Shown here: piece after piece, positions 44,201 to 54,154 of the stretch
How the letters are laid out: the number at the start of each line of letters is the position of its first letter
Position numbering within the stretch: the first letter of the stretch is position 1
Source of the DNA: Folioceros fuciformis
Lineage: Eukaryota; Anthocerotophyta; Anthocerotopsida; Anthocerotales
NCBI GenBank assembly: GCA_049999805.1
Contig: JBNGIO010006231.1
Location: 98,413-162,412, forward strand
Length of the DNA: 64,000 nucleotides
Direction: 5' to 3'
Notes under the pieces: model-generated
The model's input: the letters and a program-made list of their open reading frames with translations, nothing else
Told to the model about the DNA's origin: nothing
The model's database searches: none
Made by a program: the position numbers and the translations under genes

Positions 44201-44568
44201 GTCGAAAGTGGGGCAATGTGGAGGTGGGATGCCGTGCTTTTGATGAAGCCGTCAAACTCGATGAGAAAGACGCTGCCGCGTACGTGTTGATGTCAAGCAT
44301 ATACACCGGTGCCCAGATGTGGGATCATGCGCAGCAGATGCAGGTGAGGAGAATAGGTTCCGGGGCCTGGAAGCAGCCAGGTCAGAGCTGGTGGACAGAC
44401 TTGGATGGACTGGCGCATGGGTTTTTGGTTGGAGATACGAAGCATCCAGAGATGGGAGGTTTAGCTAAATGCAAGGCTCAACGAGATGGTTTTCACGGTG
44501 AAGAAGACGAGGAATCGCTACATCTTGAGGGTACGCAAATTTGTCATCAACCAGACGAGCGAGGCTAA
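41290..44568 (+). CDS. PLS-class pentatricopeptide repeat protein, no DYW domain
   Basis: An intronless frame of about 1,090 residues consists almost entirely of PPR motifs. Roughly seven super-units of about 103 residues repeat the pattern SLVNMYAKCGSLEDAQ, VFDGL, NVVTWTALIAGY, GMGQEALCLYSAMQEEG, SVTFVCLLQACASVG and GKQLHAQI. After the last unit come an E-like domain (AAVWHTLLNACRKWGNVEVG) and the start of E+ (QSWWTDLDGLAHGFLVGDTK). Plant PLS proteins bind organelle transcripts and direct C-to-U editing or processing, usually with a DYW deaminase supplied in cis or trans. The first frame codons read from a TTG at 41200; the first ATG is 41290, and 41353 is an alternative. No DYW domain is visible, and the E+ seems frameshifted near 44455. 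LpxK starts 23 bases downstream. Confidence 0.88.
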   Translation: MGIVLQLKSGRQLWRPRKVGGMADLKFSDAGCQWYVTAETVSHLCQQGQLNQAAEALGVLVQMDSCIAQSLFRAVIKRCETQRDPVVGRRVHALVVMKGYESDTFLCNHIMRMYAAHALLAETMGVFTVAAKPDAFMWSSVISAHVRHGKAEQAIQLYKGMRRSGVKSDGHVFVAALQACARAVDLHAGQQVHADVLASGSDHSLFVYNALVDMYAKCDSLEDAQKVFDGLDQKDVVTWNAIIAGYTKQGMGWEALRLYSALQEEVTISPTCVTFLCLLQACASVGSPGLAIGKHLHSRISEAEYEADVVVANSLVNMYAKCGSLEDAQRVFDGLCNKNVVTWTALLGGYLQQGMAQEALCLYSAMEKEGSTVPDAVTFAALLQACASLGGPALEKGRHLHAQIGEQGLETEVLLGCSLVNMYAKCGSLHDAQMVFDRLGQKNVASWTALIAGYSQRGLGHDALRLYSMMQEGGVAAPDSVTFVCLLQACASVGTSALDKGRQLHAQITEQGHQADDFISNCLVNMYAKCGSLGDAQRVFDGLTQKDVVTWTALLAGYSKQGMGQEALLLYGAMQEEGITVPDCVTFVSLLQACASVGQGALAKGKQLHAEIRERGLQADVILGSSLVNLYSKCGSVEDAQAVFDGLGQRNSVTWTALIAGYSQNGMGQEALHRYNAMQEEGMAVPNALTFVYLLQACACVGAPALDKGKELHAQIRERGFQTDLFVASSLVNMYAKCGSLEDSQGVFDGLSEKNVVTWTALIAGYFQQGMGQEALCLYSAMADDRVVVPDSFTYTCLLQACGNGAALHTGKQLHAQIKEQGLQADVLVARSLINMYGKAGSMFDAQQVFEALPEKDVVTWNALIAGYTRQGDSEVVFDLFCRMRADDVQPSSITFLSVLTVCSHAGLVDRGRDYFEAMRQDFGISPTVEHYTCMVDLLGRAGQLNESLALIRAMPVQANAAVWHTLLNACRKWGNVEVGCRAFDEAVKLDEKDAAAYVLMSSIYTGAQMWDHAQQMQVRRIGSGAWKQPGQSWWTDLDGLAHGFLVGDTKHPEMGGLAKCKAQRDGFHGEEDEESLHLEGTQICHQPDERG

Positions 44569-44591
44569 GGAATGAAGGCAACCATGGCGTG

Positions 44592-46460
44592 ATGGAGAGG
44601 GTGAAGCAGGCGGTGGTGCGCCTGTCGGCCGACAGCGTTCACGATCGGGCCCTGCCCGTGCCGCTCTTGGATCGGTCTCTGAAGCCGGTCCTCTCCGCTG
44701 CCTCGCTGTTGTACTCTTGCCTGCTGCGCTTGCGGCTGTTGCTGTACCGATGGCGAGTGCTGCGCCAGCGCCGCCTGCCAGTTGCGGTCTTCAGCGTGGG
44801 CAATCTCACTTGGGGCGGAGCCGGGAAAACGCCCATGGTGGAATTTATAGCCCGCGCCTGCATTGCAGCGGGAATCCGGCCCCTGGTGCTTAGCCGGGTG
44901 GGCATTTCGTGTTGACCCGGGTTCTGGTGCTTTGCAGTTGGAGCTCGGGCTCATGGATTGATTGTGTACAGTTGGGTGCAGGGATATGGCGGAGGAGACG
45001 AGGTCCGCCTTCTTGCCGGGCACTTGCGGCCGCTTGCCGATGTCGGGTGTGGATCTAATCGAGCGAGTGTGGCCGCGCGGTTCCTGCGGGAGCGAGGTGT
45101 TGTTGGTCCTGAGGAGCTCCGGAGGCGAGCGTGCGGTATGCAAGTGTCGCCGCAGAGAGTGATAGAAAACTCGGCGACAGACGGAATCGGTGTTGTCATT
45201 CTGGATGACGGTATGCAGGTAGAGTTTGTGTGAATTGTGTTTTAAGTCTCTGAAGCACGTTTGGGTTCGTCTGGGGCTCCGTTTGATTGGTGTCTCGTGT
45301 CTGTTGTGCAGCAATGGGGGTTGGTGAAGGACCTTGAGGTTGTGATGGTGAATGCGCTAACCGGTTGGGGAAATGGCAAGTTGTTGCCCCGAGGCCCGCT
45401 AAGAGAACCTGTGGAGGAGTTGAGAAGGGCGGATGTTGTGGTCATTCATCATGCAGACCTGGTGAGACGCGTTTGCAAACAGGTTGGAAAGGTCTGAGAT
45501 TAAGGCTTGGGTGAGTGAGATGTCTGAAGCAAGTCGGCCGTGCTTGTGCAGGTGCCACCCTCTCGGTTGGCTAGATTGAGGTCGATGGTGAAGGCCAATG
45601 CTCTCTGCTTGCACTCACGGATGGCTCCTCTGCACTTGAGCAGAATGGCTGAGGCTCACGTAGGGCACAGCCTGACTGTGCCTTTGAGCCAGGTGAAGGA
45701 TAAGGTTGTGCTTTGCGTTTCTGGGGTGGGCTGCCCCGAGTCCGTGTCACTGGTTGTGAAGCAGGTTAGGGGCCAGGAGGTTCCCTGTCGTTTTTCCTTT
45801 TTGTCTTCATGCTCTCGTACTGAGAGGGGCTGTCTCTCCTTGCCCTGGCAGCTGGGAGCTCTCCATGTTGCGGACATGATGTTCAGTGACCACCATTACT
45901 TCACATCCAAGGTTAATTGAACTTCATTTTGTTTGTAGCAGTTCCACATCTGCCACCACGTAACTGATTTTGCTCAAAGGTCTTTCTTCTTCTGGCGCAG
46001 GACATCAGTTTGTTAGAGGCAAAGATCTTGGAGTTGCAGCAAGAGTTCTCGGAAAAGGTCTTGCTTGTCGTAACCGAAAAAGTAAGCAGGGAGCCTACTG
46101 CTGCAACCTTTCCTTGCCTAATTTCAAAGAAGGATGCAGCTACTCCTCTTCGTGGACGTACTGTGAACATGGCCGGTGTCCTGCTGCTCATTCCGTTTTG
46201 GCCGTTTGATCCAGGACTACGTGCGAGATCCTTGTGCCCTTTCCCAGTTGAAGGGAGCAGATGTGCTGGTCTTGCATTCGACGTTGATGATGTTGGATGA
46301 AACATCCACTTTACAACACTTAGATAGGCTGCTGGCTGGGGCCATTTGTGGCCCTCTACAGACAAGCGGGTTTCCCATATCCAGTCGTGGTGACACCGGG
46401 ACCTCAGATCCACGCCTTGTTTCCACGTACAATGAACAGACGTCTCTTCCAACTGCCTGA
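44592..46460 (+). CDS. LPXK: Tetraacyldisaccharide 4'-kinase (lipid A pathway)
   Basis: Seven exons (44592-44897, 44982-45218, 45312-45461, 45552-45764, 45852-45911, 46001-46081, 46215-46460) assemble to the plant LpxK. An N-terminal membrane helix (VLSAASLLYSCLLRLRLLLY) precedes SVGNLTWGGAGKTPMVEFI, which holds the P-loop. Then follow GYGGGDEVRLLAGHL, GVVILDDGMQ, VMVNALTGWGNGKLLPRGPL, DVVVIHHADLV, MMFSDHHYF and VLLVVTEKDY. In bacteria this enzyme phosphorylates the lipid A disaccharide; Arabidopsis keeps the pathway in mitochondria, producing lipid A-like molecules of unknown role. The C-terminal exon is longer than I recall for Arabidopsis. ATG 44592 is the conserved start; an upstream in-frame ATG at 44541 overlaps the PPR coding end. 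Confidence 0.94.
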
Positions 46461-46711
46461 AAACAGCCCAGGAGATGGTTTAGGTTCTACTTTTTCGACG
46501 GGTTGGTTTCTCATGTTGGACTTTTTACGCCACTGCTCACAAAACACTAAAGTTGATCGTACTGGATTGGATGAGGAGAGTATATGTGCCGCCAATATGT
46601 AATGCCGACGTGGCTGGCCCTGGTGGATCTGTGGAGGGGAGCTAAGGCTGGACGTCTTTCAGATATCGTTTTGAAACAGTATCGTGCGTTCCGGCGTGGT
46701 TGTTCAAGGCC

Positions 46712-47815
46712 ATGGCTATGGCGATGGCGATAGCGGAAACTGTGGGCCGAGTTTCTATGTTGCCGCACTCTCAACAGATGCAGGTTCCGGCGCAGCAGCA
46801 GCAGCTCACGTCGCTTGTGTGGGGTGAACGATGCTGCTCCTCGAGCTCCTCTTCTCCTCTGAAGCTCACGGCACGGTCGTCAACGTCTGTGCGCGCCGGC
46901 GCCGTTTCCGACCGGTTGGCTTGTGTCGGTAACACCCTTGCGGCCCTAGCCTTGTCAGCGGCCTTGCAGCTATCTCCGCTGCAGTCTCCGGTTGCCAATG
47001 CCAGCGAATTCAACGTGCTGAACGAGGGGCCTCCTCCTACGTACATTTTTGACGATGCTGGCGTGCTCAGCCGGGTCACCAAATCCGACCTTAAGAGGCT
47101 CCTCACCGACCTGGAGGAGCGTAAAGGATATCACATCAACTTCATCACCCTCCGCAAGCTCACGGTTCGGACTCCTCCTCTTTGGTTTGCTTGAAATAGT
47201 ATCAACACTCATGTTTTCCCTGCCCGGCTCTAAGTCCTCCGGTCATCTCCTACAGAGCAAGGCAGACGTCTTTGAATTTGCGGATCAAGTATTGGAGAAA
47301 TGGTATCCAACTCTAGAGGAGGGCAACAATAAGGGAATCGTGTTACTGGTCACAACCCAAAAGGAAGGTGCTGTCACCGGGGGCCCAGCTTTCATTGAAG
47401 CAGCTGGTGACCCTGTGCTGGAGGCAGTGGTTTCGGAGAACTTGCCAGGTAAGAATATTGAGCGGTCCTGGCTGTCTTAAAGCTTGCTGCCTACCCTCCA
47501 GGTCTCAGTTGCTGCGTCTGAGAAACGTCACTAGTCTCTCATGTTACCCTCATTTCTTGTCATTCTGCAGTGCTGGCTACTGACGAGAAGTATAACGAGG
47601 CCCTGTATAGTACTGCCAAACGTCTGGTGGCAGCGATCGACGGTTTGCCAGACCCCGGAGGCCCAACCTTCCAGGACAACAAGAGGGAATCCAACTTCAA
47701 AACCAGAGAGGAAACAGACGAAAAGCGGGGACAGTTTACTATAGTTGTTGGTGGCCTCTTAGTCATCGCCTTCATCGTACCCATGGCTCAATATTACGCC
47801 TATGTCAAGAAATGA
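46712..47815 (+). CDS. TLP18.3: Thylakoid lumen protein TLP18.3 (PSII repair)
   Basis: Three exons (46712-47164, 47256-47448, 47572-47815) join in frame. A bipartite transit peptide ends near ANASEFNVL, followed by the TPM domain (YIFDDAGVLSRVTKSDLKRL, FADQVLEKWYPTLEEG, NNKGIVLLVTTQKEGA, GGPAFIEAAG). A stromal-side-predicted C-terminal membrane span comes last (FTIVVGGLLVIAFIVPMAQY). The match to Arabidopsis TLP18.3 runs through the end (KRESNFKTREETDEKRGQF). In Arabidopsis the lumenal domain supports turnover of damaged photosystem II and re-dimerisation of repaired complexes, and has phosphatase activity in vitro. The frame opens at a TTG at 46700 but the first ATG is 46712. Confidence 0.95.
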
Positions 47816-48932
47816 GGACCTCGATGAGTCATCGGTTTGACACTTTCTCTCTCACAGTCCGGTGTCTTACCCCCGAACAGACAGTGTAACCACTGGCAGG
47901 TTTTGGAATCCTAAAGATTTCGAAAGGTAGGCTGTTGGGCAGTAGACTCCTAAACATATTCAGCCATGCTTAGTTTCGTGGGAAGGCCATCCAACGCTAT
48001 CGCGGATGGAGTAATCCATCCATGGGTACATATACTGTAGTCATGCGAACCTACGCTGGCTCTCTTCACAAAGACTCTTAACTACAGTGCTACACAAGGA
48101 GATCGTAATCCATGCTTACAGTGACTTCCCTCCCCACACTCCTGGGTTTGGGATAATAAGGAACAATGCAAAGTCCTGGGTTTGGGATAACAAGGAACAA
48201 TGCAAAGGCTCAATGGCAGGGCAAATGTCCAACCAGCGAAGTAGTTGAAGAGAGCATAATCAACACTAACCTTGATTCTGAAAATATTCAGATCAACCCT
48301 GAGCCCTATCCCAGCTCTCTAGCTGGTCGATCTAAATCTATCTTGATTCTCTTGTTTTCAGCTACGTAGCTGGTTGATCTCAAGGTTCCGAAACAATGCA
48401 TTGATTGATGACAGGGTGGAGAGAGGAGAACCGAAGGTGGAGACTGAAAGCAAAGCTGAACAGTGCGCTCCGGCTATGCGTGAGACAATTCAATTGCGGT
48501 AATTTAGCCAACACGGGATGACCGACATTGGAAGCTCTCTAGCTGGTTGATCTTCGGGTTATGAACCGCTTAACTATTTAAGAAATGCACAACTCTTTAG
48601 ACAACCAGATCCCTAGCCAAGCAGTGGTTCAAAGTACAGTTGGAAAGATCAAACTTAGAGGAATGTGATGTTTCGTCTTCAAGGCTGAACTCGAAGTGAA
48701 CAAGCGACAGTGAAAAGATAATTGCAACAGCGCCAGTCCAGATCCATCTGCAATGATTCAATACATTGGAATGACCATCATGATGCTCGTTTCATGTCAG
48801 AGAAATTGGACCACTCGCGGTCACAAATTGATGTTGCAGGGACCCTAGCGGCCGGTGCTAAGAAGTACTGCAGTAGTCAAAGGCCTGATTGACGACTTCA
48901 ACGTATCAGTATCCCTGGAAAGAAAAAACAGA
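47816..48932. other. Intergenic, with small repeats
   Basis: There is no gene. Several copies of an AGCTGGT(T/C)GATCT phrase occur (near 48320, 48368 and 48540), and a perfect-phase 34-bp duplication lies at 48141-48208. Confidence 0.5.
48141..48208. repeat. 34-bp tandem duplication
   Basis: Two adjacent 34-bp copies beginning CCTGGGTTTGGGATAA differ at two positions. Confidence 0.9.
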
Positions 48933-49516
48933 TCAGACCATCAGGTCGTCAAAATCTATTGTGCCGTCTGTAGAAACGCAATAAGGAAATCCAACGTCGT
49001 CATTGGCATCCTCCGGTAGGGCGCTATACGTAGAGTTCCGCGAGTTGTATTGGAGAGGAATGCACTGGAAGCCCGCCGGACAAGAGTAGCCACAAAGGCC
49101 GCAGTTCGACACGTCGTGATATACGTCGGTGCATACGCCCTGACAGCATAGCTCGTACTCGCTGCAGCGGATGTTGCAAGCTCCGCAAAAGTCAGGATCT
49201 TGATTCAGATCGACACAATACGATCCGTTCGGCAGGTATGAAAATACAGGTGCAGAGCAGCACGCCGGTTCTTCAAAGAACCATGGGGATTGGGAATCGC
49301 AATTGAGCTGGCGATCAACAGCGAAACCAAAACTCACGATAAGAAAGCGAGAAGTGAAGCCAAATCTCTCAAACGTATATTATCTCGGTTAGTTGATATG
49401 GATCTTACGAGGTTCGCGACATCAGAAGTGCAATTGGATGCAGTACTGCTGGCACTGACAAGTGTAGCAGAAAAGAACAGAACCAAGGCGAGTTGAAGGG
49501 CAGATGAGATAGCCAT
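48933..49516 (-). CDS. STIG1-like secreted cysteine-rich protein
   Basis: Two minus-strand exons (49516-49409, 49307-48933) give 160 residues. Exon 1 encodes a signal peptide (MAISSALQLALVLFFSATLV). Exon 2 carries the Stig1 pattern of regularly spaced cysteines: CVDLNQDPDFCGACNIRC, CCQGVCTDV, NCGLCGYSCPAGFQC. Plant STIG1-type proteins are apoplastic and, in flowering plants, act in stigma exudate and pollen-tube growth or redox signalling. The function outside flowering plants is open. The acidic C-terminus (DDVGFPYC, DFDDLMV) is not part of the core domain. A decayed tandem copy lies about 1.1 kb upstream of it. Confidence 0.8.
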
Positions 49517-50099
49517 GACGCGCCGGAGAGTGAAGTTGATGCTCGCACAAGCCGTTCTTGAAAAGCAGAAAGATAGGCAGGCGATAACTTTCGCGGGAGC
49601 AGAGTAGTGGACAGTACGGTCAGTGTGCAGGTGCCAGACGACGCTCAGGCCCCCCAAATGTGATACAAGGCCTCGAAATAGGGGATGGGGAATTGAGGAA
49701 CACTTGCCTCATTATTTGACAAGGTACCCTAATTACCAGCTTGAAAAAACACTTCTTGATATTTGTTTTGAGGTTGTTGGACACATTTGTCCTGAGTTCG
49801 TGGTGTTTTGTGTGACGCAAAGCCGGAATCGGTTCGAGGTGAGAATACCCGCTTACTAAAATGATTCCAGACGCAAGGATTAGCGTCACTCGTTTCAGAG
49901 AGATTGCACCATTCGTGGTCACAAATCAATGTTCCGAGCTAGTTCTTCTCAGCACTGCTGCGACGGTCATTTGCCTGATTGACGCTTCACCAGATCAGTG
50001 TTCCTCTGGAATAAGAAAGGAGCAGGCCCGAGAATCGTCAGGCTGTGCTATGCATTCCACAGAACGGAAATCAGGAAATCGGATGCCGTGTTCATTCCT

Positions 50100-50589
50100 A
50101 GGCTAAACGTGTACCTCTTCGGGTTTGTAAAGGAGAGGAATGCACTGGTGTGCCGCCGGACAAGAATAGCCGCAAAGCCCGCAGTTCGACACATCTGATA
50201 TACATTGGTACATGAACCCTCACGGCATAGCTCGTACTCACTGCAACAGATGCTGTAAGATCCGCAGAAGTCAGGCTCTTCATCCAGATCGACGCCATAC
50301 GATCCTTTCATGCTTCGGCAGGTATGAACATGCAGGTGCAGACCGGCAGCCGCACATCGCGTTTCTGCAGGGCCACGGGGCTGATCATCGCACTGGAGCT
50401 GGCGATGAACAGCAAAAGCAAAACTCATCACAAGAAATCGGGAAGCGAGCTAAATCTCTCAGACGTAAGTCGATAGATCTCGGTCATTTCATATGGATCT
50501 TAGAAGCTCGAAGACATCGGAAAGCGAAAGAATGGCTCAAAAGAGCAGATTCGGAACCAAAGCGAGTCGAAGAGCAGACGGGATCCCAT
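50100..50589 (-). pseudogene. Decayed tandem copy of the STIG1 gene
   Basis: This is collinear with 48933-49516. It keeps the Stig1 pieces DEEPDFCG, CCSEYELC and CTNVYQ, and the former start codon context at 50587-50589. Several cysteines are lost (for example CGAC to CGSY). A one-base frameshift after CTNVYQ sends the rest out of frame. The 5' splice site, GT in the intact gene at 49408, reads CT here (near 50510). The 3' flanks also match (48820-48960 with 49900-50050), so the unit of duplication was about 1.1 kb. Confidence 0.82.
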
Positions 50590-50764
50590 GACGCTCCGGA
50601 GCCCGAAGACGAAGCTTGCAGAAGTAGTTGTTAAAAAGCAGACAGGTTGGCAGGGACACCCTACCAACGTGTCTGCTGAGGGGAAGTGATGCCTGAAAGC
50701 AGACGGCCTACCGAGGGGTTACGTTGCTCGTGACTCCTTTCAAGTGCGAGTGAATGAAGGCACT

Positions 50765-51037
50765 GTTAGAAAAAAAAAAATCAAAGTTTTTATTGAGAGG
50801 AATTATAGAACTGGACGCTGAACTGGACGTCATTGATCACCGCATAGCACTAACAGCTCAAACATTCATGCTAGTCACTTCACCATTCTACCATGGTTGT
50901 GTTATATTATTTCATTATTCTAGAAATTATATACCCCGACTAGAAAAGTTCCTATATCATTCATTTATGTGATTGACGTCACATATATATTTAGCTATTA
51001 ATTTAGAATACTTGTTCTAAAATATTAATTTTTAATA
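50765..51037 (-). mobile_element. LTR of the minus-strand copia remnant
   Basis: On the minus strand the copia coding tail ends near 51062. It is followed by a polypurine tract (GAGTGGGAG, 51046-51038) and then about 273 bp ending TCTAACA at 50765. The 5' end reads TA instead of TG. A related sequence occurs at 60068-60195. Confidence 0.6.
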
Positions 51038-51605
51038 CTCCCACTCAATATATTATATTTAATCCTTCAAACCAAGAATTTTACTAAACTTAGTAGGTTT
51101 GTCTAAACTCAAACCTTCAATCAAGAGATTTGTTAGTGCATCTTGTATTGGACAATACTCAAATTTCACTTTCTTGGACTTCACCCTTTCTCTAATGAAA
51201 TAATGTTTCACTTCAATATGCTTGGTCATGGCACAAAATGTTATATTTTTGCTTTTTTTTTTTTTTTTTTTTTATCATTGAAAATTGTTAGTGCTTACTG
51301 TATTTGAATCCCAATGAAACACTTTGATTCATTATCTTAGAAAAACAAGAATCTCAATTCCTCAATCTCAATTTATTAATCATATTGGTTCCATGACTAG
51401 AGCATGAAGCCATGTATTCGTCTTAGGTAGAGGATTGAACAACTGTAGGTTGTTTCTTACTATTTAAAGAAACAGCTCCTCTATTTAGTAAAAGAATATA
51501 ATCAACGATTGATTTATTATTATCAACATCGTCTACCCACTTAGATTCACAATATCTAATAGTCTTGCCTCATGCTGGTACTCATGTTGATGGACCAAAG
51601 TTAAT

Positions 51606-51745
51606 GTTTGATACACGCCATTCAAGTACCTTAATATTTTTTTAATAGCTTGATAATATTGTTTTCCATGGTTAATCGGTACCCCATTCAAGTACCTCAA
51701 TATTCTTTTAATAGCTTGATGATATTTTTGTCCATGGTTAAACAT
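51606..51745. repeat. About 70-bp tandem duplication inside the copia remnant
   Basis: The segment encoding NHG-KYHQAIKRILRYLNGV on the minus strand occurs twice in succession, about 74 bp apart, with several substitutions between copies. Confidence 0.8.
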
Positions 51746-52390
51746 AAATTGATTCAGAATTGCCTGTGCTATATCAAGCATTGTCCCTATAGATAGTCCC
51801 TGTAGAGAGATTGCTTTAGTATAGAGTCTTATCTACCTCCTTCATCTCGGCCTGAGTTATTGGATTCATTTCACTTGAGTTTCTTGTTAAGCACCATTGG
51901 TGTCTTAACTATCTTACAATCTTGCATTATAAAGCACTTAAGAAGGTTTTTTATGTATGTCTTTTAACTTAATGAGATTTCTTATTACTCTTTTTCCCTC
52001 ATTTAAGTTGTATCTTTTAAAGATAATGAAGTTTACCTAGATCTCTCATATCAAAAGTATTATTATTAAGGTCCTTCATTTTGCATAACTTAATCATTGC
52101 AAACCAGAAGAGGAGTCTCTACATAAATAGCAATGTTTTGAATTCTTCTATTCTCTCGACACAAACATTCCATTCTCCATGGGTTCACTTAACACCTTAA
52201 GCTAAGAAGAAATTGTCCATCTTAACATACCAAGTAAGTGCATATTGCTTAATGTCATAAATTCACTTTAATAATTTGCATAGCTTACTTTTTCGAGCTG
52301 GTATTTCATTCCTTTCCGGCTGATGTACATAGATTTCTTCTTTTAAATCTCCATTAAGAAATGAAATGTTGTGTGGACATCCATATGATG

Positions 52391-52512
52391 GTCTCGAGAT
52401 CTATAGCAATAGCTAATGCTAGGAGTACATTATCTCAAGATTTATAGCAATAGCTAATGCTTAGAGTACATGATCTCGAGATCTATAGCAATAGCTAATG
52501 CTCATAGTACAC
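52391..52512. repeat. 41-bp tandem triplication inside the copia remnant
   Basis: Three adjacent units (52391-52430, 52431-52471, 52472-52512) share TATAGCAATAGCTAATGC. On the minus strand they repeat the ALAIAIDLE part of the reverse transcriptase. Confidence 0.88.
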
Positions 52513-52640
52513 AAATGGCTATAATCTTGGCTACTAGAGAGAAAGTGTCTGTGTAATCAATACCCTGCACTTGTGTATATCCCTTCACAACTATCCTTGA
52601 CTTATAATTCCTGACACTACTATCAACGTTATGTTTTATT

Positions 52641-53726
52641 TAAAACACCCATCATGACCTTATGCACTTCTTGTTGAAGCAGCGTGGTGTTGGATGCTCA
52701 CGGATCAGCCGTGTCTGACGAGGGCACATTTCATATCAATTAGTTCAATTTTGTACCCGTGGTAGCTTACAAAACTAGGTAGAACTGTAGAAGAGCAATT
52801 TAGGCAGTTGTACTGATATAGACGCATTCACAGCCCATTTATGTTCCTATAAAGTATTCATCCTGTGTATAGCATTCCGCTTTATGGCATCGGACCCTCT
52901 AGCCTTTCCTCTTTTTCGACATCACCTCGGCCCTACGCTCGTGGTCTACATTGATCCTACGAGATGGGGTGCGGACGATCAACATGAGCCAACAATCCTG
53001 AGGACCACGTGATGCCTTGGTACCGCACTGCAACGGCTTTTGTGACAGTAAGCAACTCGACCCCTCAGAGATTAGCAATCTATAGGAAGTGCAGAGACAA
53101 CATAGCTCGAGTATTATTCTTCGAAGGTCTTAGAAATGAAGAAGCCCAGCAATACCACGCTAGAACTGGTCTGCCCTCACACTCTCCACCACACTCCAAC
53201 ACAGTGGCAACACCAGCAAGACGCAACAACCTCTTCCATAGATTCCACTAAGCATTTTTCCAAAAGGATGAAGCAACCACCACAATCACTAATTGTTGTC
53301 CACTTCATGTGCACCTTCGTACCATAAAATCCCAAGTTGTGGCCTTGCATTTGTTGCCAAGCAAGCTCTTCTTGAGTAGCAACCAATGTTTGTAGCTCAG
53401 AGGCCCTCCTTCATGGCATGCTGGCCTTCAATCCTCTCTGCAATGCACCTGCAGCAATAAAACGCGTCAGAATAGCTATATCTAATCCTATTGTAATCAA
53501 CTCCACTAAGATAGATTTTCATGATATAGATCGCTTCAATGGAAGTGATTTTGACATGGGAGATGTGAGTCATCACACTCCTAGAAGAACATGATCTAAT
53601 GTTTATAGCCGATAGCACCACACCTATACCTTGAGCCACTATAAACTTGATCGGTACCCCTGACTTCATTGCAGCTTATAGAATTGTAGAGCACATAGCA
53701 TACTTATATCAACCATAAACAAGAGC
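52641..53726. other. Transposon-flanking AT-rich DNA
   Basis: No recognisable gene. A minus-strand frame at 53397-53669 (SRSVMTHISHVKITSIEAIY) has protein-like composition but no identified family; it may be part of an older element. Confidence 0.35.
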
Positions 53727-53956
53727 ATGCTCCAGCATATGTGGGGTCAAAAGACTGCTCACAGTATCTGGAAAACCTTCAAAGACATGTTCCAAGCACA
53801 GAGCTCAATGTCGTTGATCAACGCTACAAGACAATTGTACCCATTAACAGACACTAAGAGTGTCAAGCAGCACATAAACGTCTTCTGGTCCTTATAGGCC
53901 AAGTTCGCTTCAAATGCAAGGAGCATTACAAAACTTAAAGCAGCGATTGTACTACT
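53727..53956 (+). mobile_element. Copia gag fragment interrupted by the next element
   Basis: Plus-strand codons HSIWKTFKDMFQAQSSMSLI and PLTDTKSVKQHINVFWSL fit the UBN2 gag domain of copia elements (W-L-- shape followed by a helical repeat). One in-frame stop is present (near 53898). The fragment stops exactly where the 5' LTR of the larger element begins. Confidence 0.6.
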
Positions 53957-54142
53957 TGTTAAGGTTATTTAGATAACCATGGGTTAAGTTAACCTAACTC
54001 GGTTAAACACATGCCTTTTGGGTTTAACAAACTTGACACTGTAAAAGCTACAATTTTGTACAAATTTAAGTTAAGTTCTTTTGCTGCATTGTCTCAAGTG
54101 TTCTTTGTCTAAATAAACCTTGAAAAAATGCATAAAATAACA
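53957..54142 (+). repeat. 5' LTR of the copia element
   Basis: The 186 bp begin TGTTAAGGTTAT and end ATAACA, directly before the primer binding site. It is short for a copia LTR. The matching 3' LTR is present only as its first 12 bases at 59829. Confidence 0.7.
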
Positions 54143-54154
54143 TGGTATCAGAGC
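54143..54154 (+). other. Primer binding site (initiator Met tRNA)
   Basis: TGGTATCAGAGC, complementary to the 3' end of plant initiator methionine tRNA, lies immediately after the 5' LTR, as in most plant copia elements. Confidence 0.9.

Larger units (their letters stand above)
51038..52640 (-). mobile_element. Degenerate Ty1/copia pol (RT and RNase H)
   Basis: Minus-strand translation in shifting frames gives the reverse transcriptase start [20 protein letters not shown] (near 52590-52540). It continues with DVHTTFLNGDLKEEIYVHQP (near 52370-52310), RNase H pieces (AIKRILRYLNGV) and the terminal KHIEVKHYFIRERVKSKKV (near 51230-51170). Many stops and frameshifts are present. Insertions include a poly-T run of about 20 bases at 51255-51273 and local duplications. 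The integrase and gag parts are missing or unrecognisable. Confidence 0.85.

Noticed and set aside
44592-46460. LpxK as evidence of bacterial contamination or recent transfer
   Set aside because: The gene has six short spliceosomal introns and matches the known plant mitochondrial lipid A pathway.
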